A DNA stretch of 64,000 bases from Edwardsiella tarda ATCC 15947 = NBRC 105688 (GTDB lineage: Bacteria > Pseudomonadota > Gammaproteobacteria > Enterobacterales > Enterobacteriaceae), in contig NZ_CP084506.1 of assembly GCF_003113495.2 (NCBI RefSeq), forward strand, positions 3,534,001 to 3,598,000. Reading direction: 5' to 3'. Position 1 is the first letter of the stretch. The number at the start of each line of letters is the position of its first letter. The position numbers were made by a program, and so were the translations under genes. A model generated the notes under the pieces. That model saw only the letters and a list, made by a program, of their open reading frames with translations, was not told the origin of the DNA and ran no database searches. Shown one piece after another: positions 11,654 to 20,718 of this stretch.

Positions 11654-12091
11654 CTAGACCTGCAGCCAGAAGGTGACCGGCCCATCATTAAGCAGTTCTA
11701 CCTGCATATCGGCGGCAAAACGCCCGGTCTCCGTAGCAACGCCACTGGCACGGCAGCACGCCGTAAAATAGTCATATAACCGCTCGGCCTCATCTGGCAC
11801 CGCGCCACGGGAAAAGCTGGGACGCATCCCCTTCTGGGTGTCGGCCGCAAGCGTAAACTGGGAGACGACCAAGACACTGCCGCCGGCCTGTTGCACGTTG
11901 AGATTCATCTTGTCATTCTCATCGCTAAAAATACGATATCCCAACACCTTATCAGACAAACGCTTCGCCTTTTGCTGATCGTCATCCTTCTCCACGCCCA
12001 ACAATACCAGCAGCCCCGCACCGATCTCGCCGACAATCTGCTGTTCCACCGTTACGCTGGCGCGGGTCACGCGCTGAATTAACGCAATCAT
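11654..12091 (-). CDS. dtd: D-aminoacyl-tRNA deacylase
   Basis: Hydrolyses D-amino acids, and glycine wrongly loaded on tRNA-Ala, from tRNA. 145 aa, full length. The two family signatures are present: [17 protein letters not shown] around residue 78 (catalytic Thr in SQFTL) and the C-terminal [11 protein letters not shown] carrying the cross-subunit Gly-Pro pair. It follows yihY closely (15 bp) on the same strand, so yihX-yihY-dtd is probably one operon, as in E. coli. Convergent with mdfA; the gap holds a GC-rich dyad. Confidence 0.95.
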   Translation of the reverse strand: MIALIQRVTRASVTVEQQIVGEIGAGLLVLLGVEKDDDQQKAKRLSDKVLGYRIFSDENDKMNLNVQQAGGSVLVVSQFTLAADTQKGMRPSFSRGAVPDEAERLYDYFTACCRASGVATETGRFAADMQVELLNDGPVTFWLQV

Positions 12092-12106
12092 TATTCCTCT
12101 GACTCC

Positions 12107-12985
12107 TTACTCATGATGGGATTTTAGCGTCTGCTGTAATCCTCTCGCTTGCTGACGATGGGTGCGAAAGTCGCCGATGGCCACGGTGATCTCTGCACCG
12201 AGCAGAACGATACACCAGCTCCAATATACCCAGACGAACAACATCGGGATCACCGCCAATACACCATAGATCAGCTGATATGATGGAAAGGCGGTGATAT
12301 ACAACGCAAAAGCCTTCTTCCCCAGCTCAAACAAACCGCCAGCCACCAACGCACCTATCAGTGCATCACGCAGCGGCACCCGCTGTGTCGGGACGATGCA
12401 ATACAATAACCAGAAGCTGACGCATGACAACAGCAACGGGAATAAACGTAGTAACTGATCGACGAGGGAGTAAACACGGCTATCGGCCAGCCAGCGTAGC
12501 GATAATAGGTAGGTGCTGATCCCCATGCTGGCACCGACGAGCAGCGGCCCCAGGGTAAGGATCATCCAATAGACCGCGAATGAATATACGATGGCGCGCT
12601 TACGTTCGCTGCGCCAGATATGGTTCAACGCCCCATCCACCGACGAGATCAGCAGCAGTGCGGTGACGATCAGACCGATAATACCCAGGGCGGTCATCTT
12701 ACTCGAATTCGCAACAAACTGTTCCAGATAGGATTGCACCACATCGCCGGCCGCGGGTACGAAGTTGGTAAAGATAAAATGCTTCAACTGATCGGAAACG
12801 CTGGCGAACATCGGAAAGGCGGTGAACAGGGAGAACACTACCGTCACCAGCGGTACCAATGAGAGTAACGAGACGTAGGCCAACGACCCCGCCACCATCG
12901 TCATACGATCTTCATCGACCCGCCGCCACAGTATCTGGGCGAAGCAGAACCCACCTTTCAGGTGTTTTAAGGAAAAGGGCGCCAT
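12107..12985 (-). CDS. yihY: YihY/BrkB-family inner membrane protein
   Basis: 292 aa, about six hydrophobic segments, matching E. coli YihY through nearly the whole length (for example [21 protein letters not shown] and [20 protein letters not shown]). Function is not established; older names link the family to serum resistance and ribonuclease BN, the latter known to be a misassignment. The start is placed at the ATG at 12985 because the AGGAG site is 5 bp away; a GTG two codons earlier overlaps that site. Confidence 0.9.
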   Translation of the reverse strand: MAPFSLKHLKGGFCFAQILWRRVDEDRMTMVAGSLAYVSLLSLVPLVTVVFSLFTAFPMFASVSDQLKHFIFTNFVPAAGDVVQSYLEQFVANSSKMTALGIIGLIVTALLLISSVDGALNHIWRSERKRAIVYSFAVYWMILTLGPLLVGASMGISTYLLSLRWLADSRVYSLVDQLLRLFPLLLSCVSFWLLYCIVPTQRVPLRDALIGALVAGGLFELGKKAFALYITAFPSYQLIYGVLAVIPMLFVWVYWSWCIVLLGAEITVAIGDFRTHRQQARGLQQTLKSHHE

Positions 12986-13093
12986 AGCCACTCCTATCAG
13001 TCATCCCCGTCCGACACGGGTCAATCCTTCCTACCGTCACGGAGGAAGCCAGTCATTATGCCAAGAAACGGGCATGCCCTCTCCCAGAAGCCA

Positions 13094-13690
13094 TTACGGC
13101 TCATGCGCAAAGTAGGCCGGGATAACCTGCCGGTCATCCACCTGAATGGCACGGATACCCAGCACCTGCGCCGCCGCAATGTTATCGTGATTATCATCGA
13201 AGAATACCGTCTGCGCCGCCGTCGCTCGCTCCTGTTCGAGGACATAACGGTAAATCTCGGCCTCTGGTTTACGCATCCCCAAGTCCTGCGACAAATACAT
13301 CCGATCGCAGGCGGCCGCGACTTGCGGGTAGTGCTTAGGCCAGAAGTGAGTATGCAGGCGATTGGTATTAGAGAGTACAACCACCCGCTCCCCCTGAGTG
13401 CGCAACCGCTGCATGATGGCGATCACCTCTGGACGGAGCGCGACAAAGATCGCCTGCCACCCCAACTCGAACTGGGCAAAACTCAGTGAGATCCCCATCT
13501 CTGCACACAGGCGTCGAGCGAAGGTTTCATCATCGATCTCGCCTCGCTCATGCTGGCGAAACGTCTCTCCCATCGTAAAACGCTTGCTCAGCGTCGCCAA
13601 CGGCGCCCCGCTGTAGCGACTCCAGACCCCCAACACCCGCTGGAAGTCGATATCGACGATCACGTTACCCAAATCAAAGATATACAACAT
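13094..13690 (-). CDS. yihX: HAD-family alpha-D-glucose-1-phosphate phosphatase
   Basis: 198 aa. Haloacid dehalogenase motifs in order: motif I FDLGNVIVD (Asp6 nucleophile; the usual second Asp is Gly, as in E. coli YihX), motif II VVLSNTN, motif III Lys in RKPEAEIY, motif IV FFDDNHDN. The E. coli protein releases glucose from glucose-1-phosphate. First gene of the yihX-yihY-dtd group; 109 bp separate it from yihY. Confidence 0.9.
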   Translation of the reverse strand: MLYIFDLGNVIVDIDFQRVLGVWSRYSGAPLATLSKRFTMGETFRQHERGEIDDETFARRLCAEMGISLSFAQFELGWQAIFVALRPEVIAIMQRLRTQGERVVVLSNTNRLHTHFWPKHYPQVAAACDRMYLSQDLGMRKPEAEIYRYVLEQERATAAQTVFFDDNHDNIAAAQVLGIRAIQVDDRQVIPAYFAHEP

Positions 13691-13844
13691 GTGCAGCTCC
13701 CGATTTCAGCTTATTGGCGTGAGAGTCTCCACTGTAGACGGAAAAACGGTGAGCGAACAGACAGAAAGGGAGAAAAGCAGAAAGGGATACGTAGAAGAAA
13801 AAACGCGCGTTCCCATTTTAGCGAGGTGGGATCCTCGCAACCAT

Positions 13845-13875
13845 AAAAAAGGGCACCCACACGGTGCCCTTTTCT
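13845..13875 (-). terminator. rho-independent terminator of typA
   Basis: GGGCACC (13851-13857) / GGTGCCC (13863-13869) stem with a 5-nt loop, flanked by six A on the left and TTTT on the right. On the minus strand it ends the typA transcript 27 bp past its stop codon with a run of six U. Confidence 0.9.
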
Positions 13876-13895
13876 CAAACACTCAAACGAGACGA

Positions 13896-15716
13896 TTAGT
13901 CACGCGGGCCACGGTTAGCGCGGCGACGATCGTTCTCGGTCAGGTGACGTTTACGCAGACGTACAGAATGCGGCGTCACTTCGACCAGTTCGTCATCATC
14001 GATGAATTCCAGCGCCTGCTCCAGGGTCATTTTGATCGGCGGAGACAGGGTGGTCGCCTCATCGGTACCGGAGGCACGCATGTTGGTCAGCTTCTTACCA
14101 GTCAGGCAGTTAACGGTCAGGTCGTTAGAGCGGCTGTGAATACCGATGATCTGGCCTTCATACACTTCCGCACCATGACCGAGGAACAGCTTACCGCGAT
14201 CCTGCAGGCTATACAGCGCATAGGCGACAGCCTTGCCCTGGCCGTTAGAGATCAGCACGCCGTTCTGACGCTGGCCGATTTCACCCGGACGGACGTCGTC
14301 GTAGTGACTGAAGGTAGAGTACAGCAGACCGGTACCAGAGGTCATGGTCATGAAGTCGGTACGGAAACCGATCAAGCCACGGCTAGGGATGATGTAATCC
14401 AGGCGAACACGACCCTTACCATCCGGGGACATGTCACGGATCTCACCCTTACGGATACCCAGTGCTTCCATCACAGAGCCCTGATGCTGCTCTTCGATGT
14501 CCAGAGTAACCTGCTCGAACGGCTCCTGCATGCGGCCATCGATCTCACGATAGATAACCTTCGGACGAGATACGGCCAGTTCATAGCCTTCACGACGCAT
14601 GTTTTCGATCAGCACGGACAGATGCAGCTCACCACGACCAGAAACACGGAAGGCATCCGGGTCAGGCGTCTCTTCCACACGCAGTGCCACGTTGTGTACC
14701 AGTTCCTTCTGCAGACGCTCCAGGATCTGGCGGGAGGTCACGAACTTACCTTCTTTACCGCAGAACGGTGAGGTGTTAACGCAGAAGTACATGCTAACGG
14801 TCGGCTCATCGACAGTCAGCGCCGGCAACGCTTCGACGTTGTTCGGATCGCACAGCGTATCAGAGATGTTCAGATCGCCCAGACCGGTAACTGCAACGAT
14901 GTCACCCGCTTCGGCCACATCGGTCTCGATGCGCTGCAGGCCCAGATGGCCCAGAACCTGGCCGATCTTACCGTTACGACGCTTACCTTCGCTGTCGACG
15001 ATGGTGATCTGCTGGTTCGGCTTCACCTTACCGCGCTTGATGCGGCCGATGCCGATAACCCCAACATAGTTGTTGTAGTCCAGCTGGGAGATCTGCATCT
15101 GGAATGAACCGTCCAGGTCAACGTCCGGCGCGGCAACATGCTCGACGATAGCCTCAAACAGCGGAGTCATATCCTCGGCCATGTCGGCGTGATCCAGACC
15201 GGCGATCCCCTGCAGGGCAGACGCGTAGACGATCGGGAAGTCCAACTGCTCGTCGGTAGCACCCAGGTTAACGAACAGATCGAAGACCTGATCGACGACC
15301 CAATCCGGACGTGCGCCCGGGCGATCAACCTTGTTGATGACCACGATCGGCTTCAACCCATTGGCGAACGCCTTCTGGGTAACGAAGCGAGTCTGCGGCA
15401 TCGGGCCATCCATTGCGTCGACCAGCAGCAGAACCGAGTCAACCATAGACATCACACGCTCTACCTCGCCGCCGAAGTCGGCGTGCCCCGGGGTATCTAC
15501 GATGTTGATGCGATAGCCATTCCAATTAATGGCGGTGTTTTTAGCGAGGATAGTAATCCCACGCTCTTTCTCCAAATCGTTGGAGTCCATTACGCGCTCA
15601 GTCGCGTCGTTACGTTCACCCAGGGTCCCGGATTGTTGCAACAGTTTGTCGACCAGGGTGGTTTTCCCATGGTCAACGTGCGCAATAATGGCGATGTTAC
15701 GCAGATTTTCGATCAC
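13896..15716 (-). CDS. typA: ribosome-associated GTPase TypA/BipA
   Basis: Translational GTPase of the EF-G class that helps 50S assembly and growth at low temperature. 606 aa. GTP-binding motifs: G1 AHVDHGKTT at residues 12-20, G3 [12 protein letters not shown]4 NKVDRP. The C-terminal TypA-specific region is complete. The start is a GTG at 15716 giving [18 protein letters not shown], preceded by GAGG. Divergent from glnA, as in E. coli. Confidence 0.97.
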   Translation of the reverse strand: MIENLRNIAIIAHVDHGKTTLVDKLLQQSGTLGERNDATERVMDSNDLEKERGITILAKNTAINWNGYRINIVDTPGHADFGGEVERVMSMVDSVLLLVDAMDGPMPQTRFVTQKAFANGLKPIVVINKVDRPGARPDWVVDQVFDLFVNLGATDEQLDFPIVYASALQGIAGLDHADMAEDMTPLFEAIVEHVAAPDVDLDGSFQMQISQLDYNNYVGVIGIGRIKRGKVKPNQQITIVDSEGKRRNGKIGQVLGHLGLQRIETDVAEAGDIVAVTGLGDLNISDTLCDPNNVEALPALTVDEPTVSMYFCVNTSPFCGKEGKFVTSRQILERLQKELVHNVALRVEETPDPDAFRVSGRGELHLSVLIENMRREGYELAVSRPKVIYREIDGRMQEPFEQVTLDIEEQHQGSVMEALGIRKGEIRDMSPDGKGRVRLDYIIPSRGLIGFRTDFMTMTSGTGLLYSTFSHYDDVRPGEIGQRQNGVLISNGQGKAVAYALYSLQDRGKLFLGHGAEVYEGQIIGIHSRSNDLTVNCLTGKKLTNMRASGTDEATTLSPPIKMTLEQALEFIDDDELVEVTPHSVRLRKRHLTENDRRRANRGPRD

Positions 15717-15779
15717 AGCTTTGCCTCAGGCATTAGAAATAGCGCGCTATTGTACACGTATTAAGCGAGGGACTAAACA

Positions 15780-15830
15780 GGATCACAAGCTTCTCGCAGA
15801 AACAATGCTGCGAATGGCGGTTTGTGATCC
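15780..15830. other. long imperfect hairpin in the typA-glnA gap
   Basis: Outer arms GGATCACAA (15780-15788) and TTGTGATCC (15822-15830) are perfect; inner arms TCGCAG (15794-15799) and CTGCGA (15808-15813) are also perfect, with an 8-nt loop. It lies in or near the typA promoter/leader and touches the CRP-like site of glnA. Confidence 0.5.
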
Positions 15831-15838
15831 TATTCACG
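15823..15838 (+). promoter_or_regulatory. CRP-binding site upstream of glnA
   Basis: TGTGA-TCCTAT-TCACG differs from the CRP consensus TGTGA-N6-TCACA at one base. In E. coli, CRP activates the far upstream glnAp1 promoter from a comparable position, so the same role is inferred here. Confidence 0.7.
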
Positions 15839-15866
15839 ATGCTAAATGGCGCGGGAATAAACAGCT

Positions 15867-15915
15867 TGCACCAAGATTGTGCGCTTGCTGAAGTGTTTTG
15901 CACCGTTATGGAGCA
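15867..15915 (+). promoter_or_regulatory. two NtrC enhancer sites of glnA
   Basis: Two 17-bp sites resemble TGCACCANNNTGGTGCA: one at 15867-15883 (TGCACCAAGATTGTGCG) and one at 15899-15915 (TGCACCGTTATGGAGCA). Their centres are 32 bp apart, about three helical turns, and lie near -141 and -109 from the predicted sigma-54 start. This reproduces the E. coli glnAp2 enhancer geometry. Confidence 0.88.
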
Positions 15916-15988
15916 CTCAGCTCCATCGGTAGCGCCTGACACAATGTCAGAGTTAGGTAATTATGCGCCATCCGGGCAATTTGTAAAG

Positions 15989-16005
15989 TTGGCACGTTTC
16001 TAGCT
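15989..16005 (+). promoter_or_regulatory. sigma-54 promoter of glnA (glnAp2 type)
   Basis: TTGGCAC-gtttc-TAGCT shows the invariant GG (15991-15992) and GC (16003-16004) separated by exactly 10 bp, as needed for sigma-54 RNA polymerase. Transcription should begin near 16015, some 70 bp before the glnA ATG. Activation by phosphorylated NtrC under nitrogen limitation is expected from the upstream sites. Confidence 0.88.
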
Positions 16006-16086
16006 AATACTATGTCACGATGGCTAAAACCACTTTCTATCATCCGTGATCCGTTGCACGGCGACCAAAGAAACCGGGAGTAGAGT

Positions 16087-17496
16087 ATGTCCGCTGAACA
16101 TATCTTAGCGATGCTGAATGAGCACGAAGTTAAATTTGTCGATCTGCGTTTTACCGACACCAAAGGTAAAGAGCAGCACGTCACTATTCCGGCTCATCAG
16201 GTAAACGCCGACTTCTTCGAAGAAGGTAAAATGTTTGACGGCTCCTCTATCGGTGGCTGGAAAGGCATCAATGAATCTGACATGGTGTTAATGCCGGATG
16301 CCACCACGGCGGTGCTCGACCCGTTCTACGAGGAGCCGACCCTGATCATCCGCTGCGATATCCTGGAGCCGGGAACCATGCAGGGTTATGATCGCGATCC
16401 TCGTTCCATCTCCAAGCGTGCCGAAGATTTCCTGCGCGCCTCTGGTATCGCCGACACCGTACTCTTCGGGCCGGAACCAGAATTTTTCCTGTTCGACGAT
16501 ATCCGCTTCGGTAGTAGCATCCGTGGCAGCCATGTCGCCATCGATGACATCGAGGGCGCCTGGAACTCCTCGACCAAATATGAAGGCGGTAACAAGGGCC
16601 ATCGCCCCGCCGTCAAGGGCGGCTACTTCCCGGTTCCGCCGGTCGACTCCTCACAGGACATCCGTTCTACCATGTGTCTGACCATGGAAGAGATGGGTTT
16701 GGTCGTCGAGGCGCATCACCACGAGGTGGCGACTGCCGGGCAGAACGAAGTGGCTACTCGCTTCAACACCATGACCAAGAAAGCCGACGAAATCCAGATC
16801 TACAAGTATGTGGTACATAACGTCGCCCACGCCTTTGGTAAGACCGCTACCTTCATGCCAAAACCGATGTTTGGTGACAACGGTTCCGGTATGCACTGCC
16901 ACATGTCCCTCTCCAAGAACGGCAGTAACCTGTTTGCCGGTGACAAATACGGCGGCCTGTCCGAGATGGCACTGTACTACATCGGTGGGGTGATCAAACA
17001 CGCGAAGGCGATCAACGCGCTAGCGAACCCGACCACCAACTCCTATAAGCGTCTGGTGCCGGGCTATGAGGCACCGGTGATGCTGGCCTACTCTGCCCGC
17101 AACCGCTCCGCCTCCATTCGTATCCCGGTGGTGGCATCGCCGAAGGCTCGCCGCATCGAGGTGCGCTTCCCGGATCCGGCGGCTAACCCCTACCTGTGCT
17201 TCGCCGCACTGTTGATGGCCGGTCTCGACGGCATCATCAACAAAATCCACCCCGGCGACGCCATGGATAAAAACCTGTATGACCTGCCGCCGGAAGAGGC
17301 CAAAGAGATCCCGACCGTGGCCGGTTCGCTGGATGAGGCCCTAGCGGCTCTGGATAGCGATCGCGAGTTCCTGACGCGTGGCGGTGTCTTCACCGATGAC
17401 GCCATCGATGCCTACATCGCATTGCGCCAGGAAGAGATGGATCGTGTACGCATGACGCCGCACCCGGTTGAGTTTGAACTGTACTACAGCGTATAA
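16087..17496 (+). CDS. glnA: glutamine synthetase type I
   Basis: ATP-dependent amidation of glutamate to glutamine, the main ammonia-assimilating step. 469 aa, dodecameric GSI-beta type. Seen: DGSSIGGW near residue 50, the metal/glutamate block [27 protein letters not shown] (ATP-site region), NRSASIRIP, and the adenylylation loop [10 protein letters not shown] with the modifiable tyrosine. First gene of the glnA-ntrB-ntrC operon; a partial terminator follows. Under NtrC/sigma-54 and probably CRP control. Confidence 0.98.
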   Translation: MSAEHILAMLNEHEVKFVDLRFTDTKGKEQHVTIPAHQVNADFFEEGKMFDGSSIGGWKGINESDMVLMPDATTAVLDPFYEEPTLIIRCDILEPGTMQGYDRDPRSISKRAEDFLRASGIADTVLFGPEPEFFLFDDIRFGSSIRGSHVAIDDIEGAWNSSTKYEGGNKGHRPAVKGGYFPVPPVDSSQDIRSTMCLTMEEMGLVVEAHHHEVATAGQNEVATRFNTMTKKADEIQIYKYVVHNVAHAFGKTATFMPKPMFGDNGSGMHCHMSLSKNGSNLFAGDKYGGLSEMALYYIGGVIKHAKAINALANPTTNSYKRLVPGYEAPVMLAYSARNRSASIRIPVVASPKARRIEVRFPDPAANPYLCFAALLMAGLDGIINKIHPGDAMDKNLYDLPPEEAKEIPTVAGSLDEALAALDSDREFLTRGGVFTDDAIDAYIALRQEEMDRVRMTPHPVEFELYYSV

Positions 17497-17588
17497 GCGA
17501 CAGCGTGCCGTTGCCTGGCACTGCACCGGGCAACGGCCAGACACCCCATACAGTACGTCTCTGTTTTTGTTGCCGTGGAAACTTTCAG

Positions 17589-17611
17589 CCCATCTTCGGA
17601 TGGGTTTTTTT
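17589..17611 (+). terminator. terminator between glnA and ntrB
   Basis: CCCATC-TTCG-GATGGG with a stable UUCG tetraloop followed by TTTTTTT. In enteric bacteria a terminator here lets only part of the glnA transcripts continue into ntrBC. Confidence 0.9.
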
Positions 17612-17696
17612 CGCCATGCATCACAGACCGGTGAGGAAAAAAGCGTGCCGCCCACCCTCTCGGTAACAAAAGCATGCTACAGTGCAAAAATCATAT

Positions 17697-17713
17697 TGCA
17701 CCAAAATAGTGCA
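17697..17713 (+). promoter_or_regulatory. NtrC operator at the ntrB promoter
   Basis: TGCACCAAAATAGTGCA is a near-perfect NtrC palindrome just upstream of the ntrB ribosome site. In E. coli NtrC represses the weak internal glnL promoter from such a site, setting a low basal level of the regulators; the same is inferred. Confidence 0.85.
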
Positions 17714-17724
17714 GGAGTATGCCC

Positions 17725-18792
17725 ATGGCCGACCCGACCATCGCGCCTCAGCGCGAACAACCCGATGCCTGGCAGTTGCTGAATGCCTTGATGACCTGTG
17801 TATTAGTCTTGGATGATGCGTTGGTCATCCGCTATGCCAACCCGGCCGCCCAACAGTTACTGGCGCAAAGTCCACGTAAACTTTTCGGCACACCGCTACC
17901 GGATCTATTAAGCTACCTGTCGTTAGACATCGACATGATGCAGGCCAGCCTCCGTAGCGGACAGGGATTTACCGACAACGAAGTCATGTTGGTGGTCGAC
18001 AGCCAGCCTCACGTCATGACGTTAACGGCCCAACCCCTACACGAAGGGTTGATGATGCTCGAACTGGCTACCTTAGACAGCCAACGCCGACTCAGCCAGG
18101 AGCAGTTACAGCACGCTCAGCAAGTCGCCGCACGCGATCTGGTACGTGGACTCGCTCATGAGATCAAGAACCCGCTCGGTGGCTTACGCGGCGCGGCCCA
18201 ACTGCTGGCGCGAGCACTGCCCGACCCCGCGTTGACCGAATATACCCAGGTGATCATCGAGCAGGCCGACCGCCTACGTAACCTGGTCGATCGCCTCTTA
18301 GGGCCACAACGTCCAGGGCAACGCGTCACAGAGAATATCCATCAGGTGGTCGAACGCGTCTGCCAGTTAGTGTCCTTAGAATGTCCCGATAACGTGACCC
18401 TACTGCGCGACTACGATCCCAGTCTGCCGGAGCTTAATCACGATCCGGAGCAGATTGAACAGGTGCTGTTAAACATCACCCGTAATGCCCTGCAGGCACT
18501 AGGCGAGCGTGGTGGCACCATTACCCTACGGACACGGACGGCGCTTCAGATCACCCTGCACGGCGAACGCTATCGTCTGGCGGCGCGCATCGATATCGAA
18601 GACGACGGGCCCGGGATCCCCGCCCAACTACAAGACACGCTGTTTTACCCGATGGTCAGCGGTCGTAGCGGGGGAACCGGACTTGGCCTGTCAATTGCAC
18701 GTAACCTGATCGATCAACATCAGGGCAAAATTGAATTTAACAGCTGGCCAGGCCATACCGAATTTTCGGTGTATTTGCCGATTCGCAAATAG
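17725..18792 (+). CDS. glnL: nitrogen regulation sensor kinase NtrB (NRII)
   Basis: Cytoplasmic histidine kinase/phosphatase that, with PII, sets the phosphorylation of NtrC. 355 aa from the ATG at 17725, chosen because AGGAG is 7 bp upstream; an ATG two codons earlier is only 1 bp from that site. Domains: PAS (about 15-120), dimerisation/H-box [13 protein letters not shown] with His145, and ATPase with NITRNALQA (N box), DDGPGIP (G1) and GGTGLGL (G2). 30 bp ahead of ntrC. Confidence 0.96.
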   Translation: MADPTIAPQREQPDAWQLLNALMTCVLVLDDALVIRYANPAAQQLLAQSPRKLFGTPLPDLLSYLSLDIDMMQASLRSGQGFTDNEVMLVVDSQPHVMTLTAQPLHEGLMMLELATLDSQRRLSQEQLQHAQQVAARDLVRGLAHEIKNPLGGLRGAAQLLARALPDPALTEYTQVIIEQADRLRNLVDRLLGPQRPGQRVTENIHQVVERVCQLVSLECPDNVTLLRDYDPSLPELNHDPEQIEQVLLNITRNALQALGERGGTITLRTRTALQITLHGERYRLAARIDIEDDGPGIPAQLQDTLFYPMVSGRSGGTGLGLSIARNLIDQHQGKIEFNSWPGHTEFSVYLPIRK

Positions 18793-18822
18793 CCTCCGCC
18801 CCTAACGCAACAGGTGGTCACC

Positions 18823-20244
18823 ATGACAATGCAACCGGGTCTCGTCTGGATCGTCGACGATGACAGTGCCATCCGCTGGGTATTAGAACGCGCGCTGACG
18901 GGCGCCGGTCTCTGCTGCACCACATTCGACAACGGCCAGGCGGTACTGACGGCGCTCAGCAGTCAGACGCCGGACGTCCTACTGTCTGACATTCGTATGC
19001 CCGGTATGGATGGTCTGGCGCTGCTCCAACAGATCAAACAGCGCCATCCCCTGCTACCGGTCATCATTATGACCGCCCACTCCGATCTCGACGCCGCCGT
19101 CAGCGCCTATCAACAGGGTGCCTTCGATTATCTGCCCAAACCTTTCGATATCGATGAGGCCGTCGCCTTGGTCGAGCGCGCCATCAGCCACTATCAGGAA
19201 CAACAACAACCCTCGCGCCAAACACCGGCGGGCGATCCTAGCACCGATATTATCGGTGAGGCTGCCGCGATGCAGGATGTATTTCGTATCATCGGTCGAC
19301 TGTCTCGCTCCTCCATCAGTGTCTTGATCAACGGTGAGTCGGGAACCGGTAAGGAGTTAGTCGCTCACGCCCTACATCGCCATAGCCCTCGCGCCCAAGC
19401 CCCCTTTATCGCCTTGAATATGGCGGCTATCCCACGCGATCTGATCGAGTCTGAGTTATTCGGCCACGAGAAGGGAGCCTTCACCGGCGCCAACCAAATC
19501 CGTCAGGGACGCTTCGAACAGGCGGATGGTGGTACCCTGTTTCTCGATGAGATCGGCGACATGCCATTGGATGTCCAAACCCGCCTGCTGCGCGTGTTAG
19601 CCGATGGTCAGTTTTACCGTATTGGTGGCTATGCGCCGGTCAAGGTCGACGTACGCATCATCGCCGCCACCCACCAGCATCTGGAGGTGCGGGTCCAGGA
19701 GGGGAAGTTTCGCGAAGATCTGTTTCACCGCCTCAACGTCATCCGTATTCACCTGCCCCCACTACGCGAACGGCGTGAGGATATTCCCCGCCTGGCGCGC
19801 CACTTCCTCAAAGTCGCCGCGCGCGAGTTGGGCGTTGAAGCTAAGGTGTTGAGTCCCGAGGCCGAGGCGGCGTTAACACGCCTGCCCTGGCCTGGTAACG
19901 TGCGCCAACTGGAAAATACTTGCCGCTGGCTGACGGTCATGGCCGCCGGCCAAGAGGTGCTCGTCCAAGATCTCCCGAATGAGCGCCTTAGCGAACCCCA
20001 TGACACGACATCCTGTCCATCGGATAGCCCTGCCAATTGGCCTCTATTACTACGCCAGTGGGCGCAGCAAGCCTTACAGAATGGACGGCAGGATCTGCTC
20101 GCTGAGGCGCTCCCAGAAATGGAACGTACCCTATTAACCTGTGCGCTACAGCACACCCAAGGGCACAAGCAAGAGGCGGCGCGATTGTTAGGCTGGGGAC
20201 GAAATACGCTAACCCGTAAACTGAAAGAATTAGGCATGGAATAG
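18823..20244 (+). CDS. glnG: nitrogen regulation response regulator NtrC (NRI)
   Basis: Sigma-54-dependent activator. Receiver domain with the acidic pocket VDDD and phosphoacceptor Asp in LLSDIRMPG (residue 56 in this numbering); AAA+ domain with Walker A GESGTGKE, the sigma-54-contacting GAFTGA loop and Walker B GGTLFLDEIGD; C-terminal Fis-type helix-turn-helix HKQEAARLLGWGRNTLTRKLKELG. 473 aa from the ATG at 18823, 8 bp after AGGTGG; the ATG at 18829 is the E. coli equivalent and cannot be excluded. Drives glnA and binds the sites listed upstream. Confidence 0.96.
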   Translation: MTMQPGLVWIVDDDSAIRWVLERALTGAGLCCTTFDNGQAVLTALSSQTPDVLLSDIRMPGMDGLALLQQIKQRHPLLPVIIMTAHSDLDAAVSAYQQGAFDYLPKPFDIDEAVALVERAISHYQEQQQPSRQTPAGDPSTDIIGEAAAMQDVFRIIGRLSRSSISVLINGESGTGKELVAHALHRHSPRAQAPFIALNMAAIPRDLIESELFGHEKGAFTGANQIRQGRFEQADGGTLFLDEIGDMPLDVQTRLLRVLADGQFYRIGGYAPVKVDVRIIAATHQHLEVRVQEGKFREDLFHRLNVIRIHLPPLRERREDIPRLARHFLKVAARELGVEAKVLSPEAEAALTRLPWPGNVRQLENTCRWLTVMAAGQEVLVQDLPNERLSEPHDTTSCPSDSPANWPLLLRQWAQQALQNGRQDLLAEALPEMERTLLTCALQHTQGHKQEAARLLGWGRNTLTRKLKELGME

Positions 20245-20363
20245 TCAATGGCGTGCTGATTACTGAGTAAAAACGCCACGCGCCGCACAAAAAAACGCCA
20301 AGTACGATCTTTACACGTCCGGTGCGACGCGTATGATCGACGACATTTTCAGGGAGAATTATG

Positions 20364-20486
20364 ATGATCGACTCACTGTATGCCATGCTCTCTCACGGTG
20401 CCGAACTCAGTTCGGCTGGTGGTCCCTCTTCACATGCCGCCGTTGCCGCCGTGTTATGCGCCGCGCTATTTCATCTCTTAGGCTAA
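20364..20486 (+). CDS. yshB: small membrane protein YshB
   Basis: A 40-aa protein, MIDSLYAMLSHGAELSS..., with the hydrophobic C-terminal helix HAAVAAVLCAALFHLLG. E. coli YshB (36 aa, also downstream of glnG) shares the AVAAVLCAA core and the general plan, and position plus similarity support orthology. The second of two adjacent ATGs is preferred since AGGGAG is 7 bp away and it matches the E. coli N terminus (MLESI). Function is uncertain; single-pass inner-membrane location inferred. Confidence 0.85.
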   Translation: MIDSLYAMLSHGAELSSAGGPSSHAAVAAVLCAALFHLLG

Positions 20487-20578
20487 CCCTATACCTTCTT
20501 GTGGTGTAGCGGCATCCTGTCGTAACCGCTTACTACACCGCGCCTGCGCGAATATCTGCTAGGATAGCCAATACATGC

Positions 20579-20614
20579 CATAGGGTTATGTGCCTGATGG
20601 CACATAACCCTATG
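20579..20614. repeat. perfect 16-bp inverted repeat, 4-nt loop
   Basis: CATAGGGTTATGTGCC at 20579-20594 and its exact complement at 20599-20614 flank TGAT. It lies between yshB and yidE. It lacks a T run, so a terminator is unlikely to be its only role; it could end yshB transcripts weakly, be a mobile-repeat remnant or a regulator site. Confidence 0.8.
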
Positions 20615-20659
20615 CAGTATTCTGTGAGAATAGAATAGGTGATTTTTCCATGCGTCCTC

Positions 20660-20679
20660 ATACGGTTATATAACCGTAT
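20660..20679. promoter_or_regulatory. perfect 20-bp palindrome upstream of yidE
   Basis: ATACGGTTATATAACCGTAT has no central gap and lies 40 bp before the yidE start. It shares GGTTAT with the hairpin just upstream. Position and symmetry suggest an operator for a dimeric repressor; the protein is unknown. Confidence 0.6.
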
Positions 20680-20718
20680 AGATTTATAGCGGATCTTCTT
20701 ACTATCAAGGATGTGTCC

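Noticed and set aside
13689..14771. Long plus-strand open frame (about 360 codons) opposite typA
   Set aside because: It is entirely antisense to a highly conserved GTPase, has no ribosome site or recognisable domain, and is explained by the codon bias of typA.
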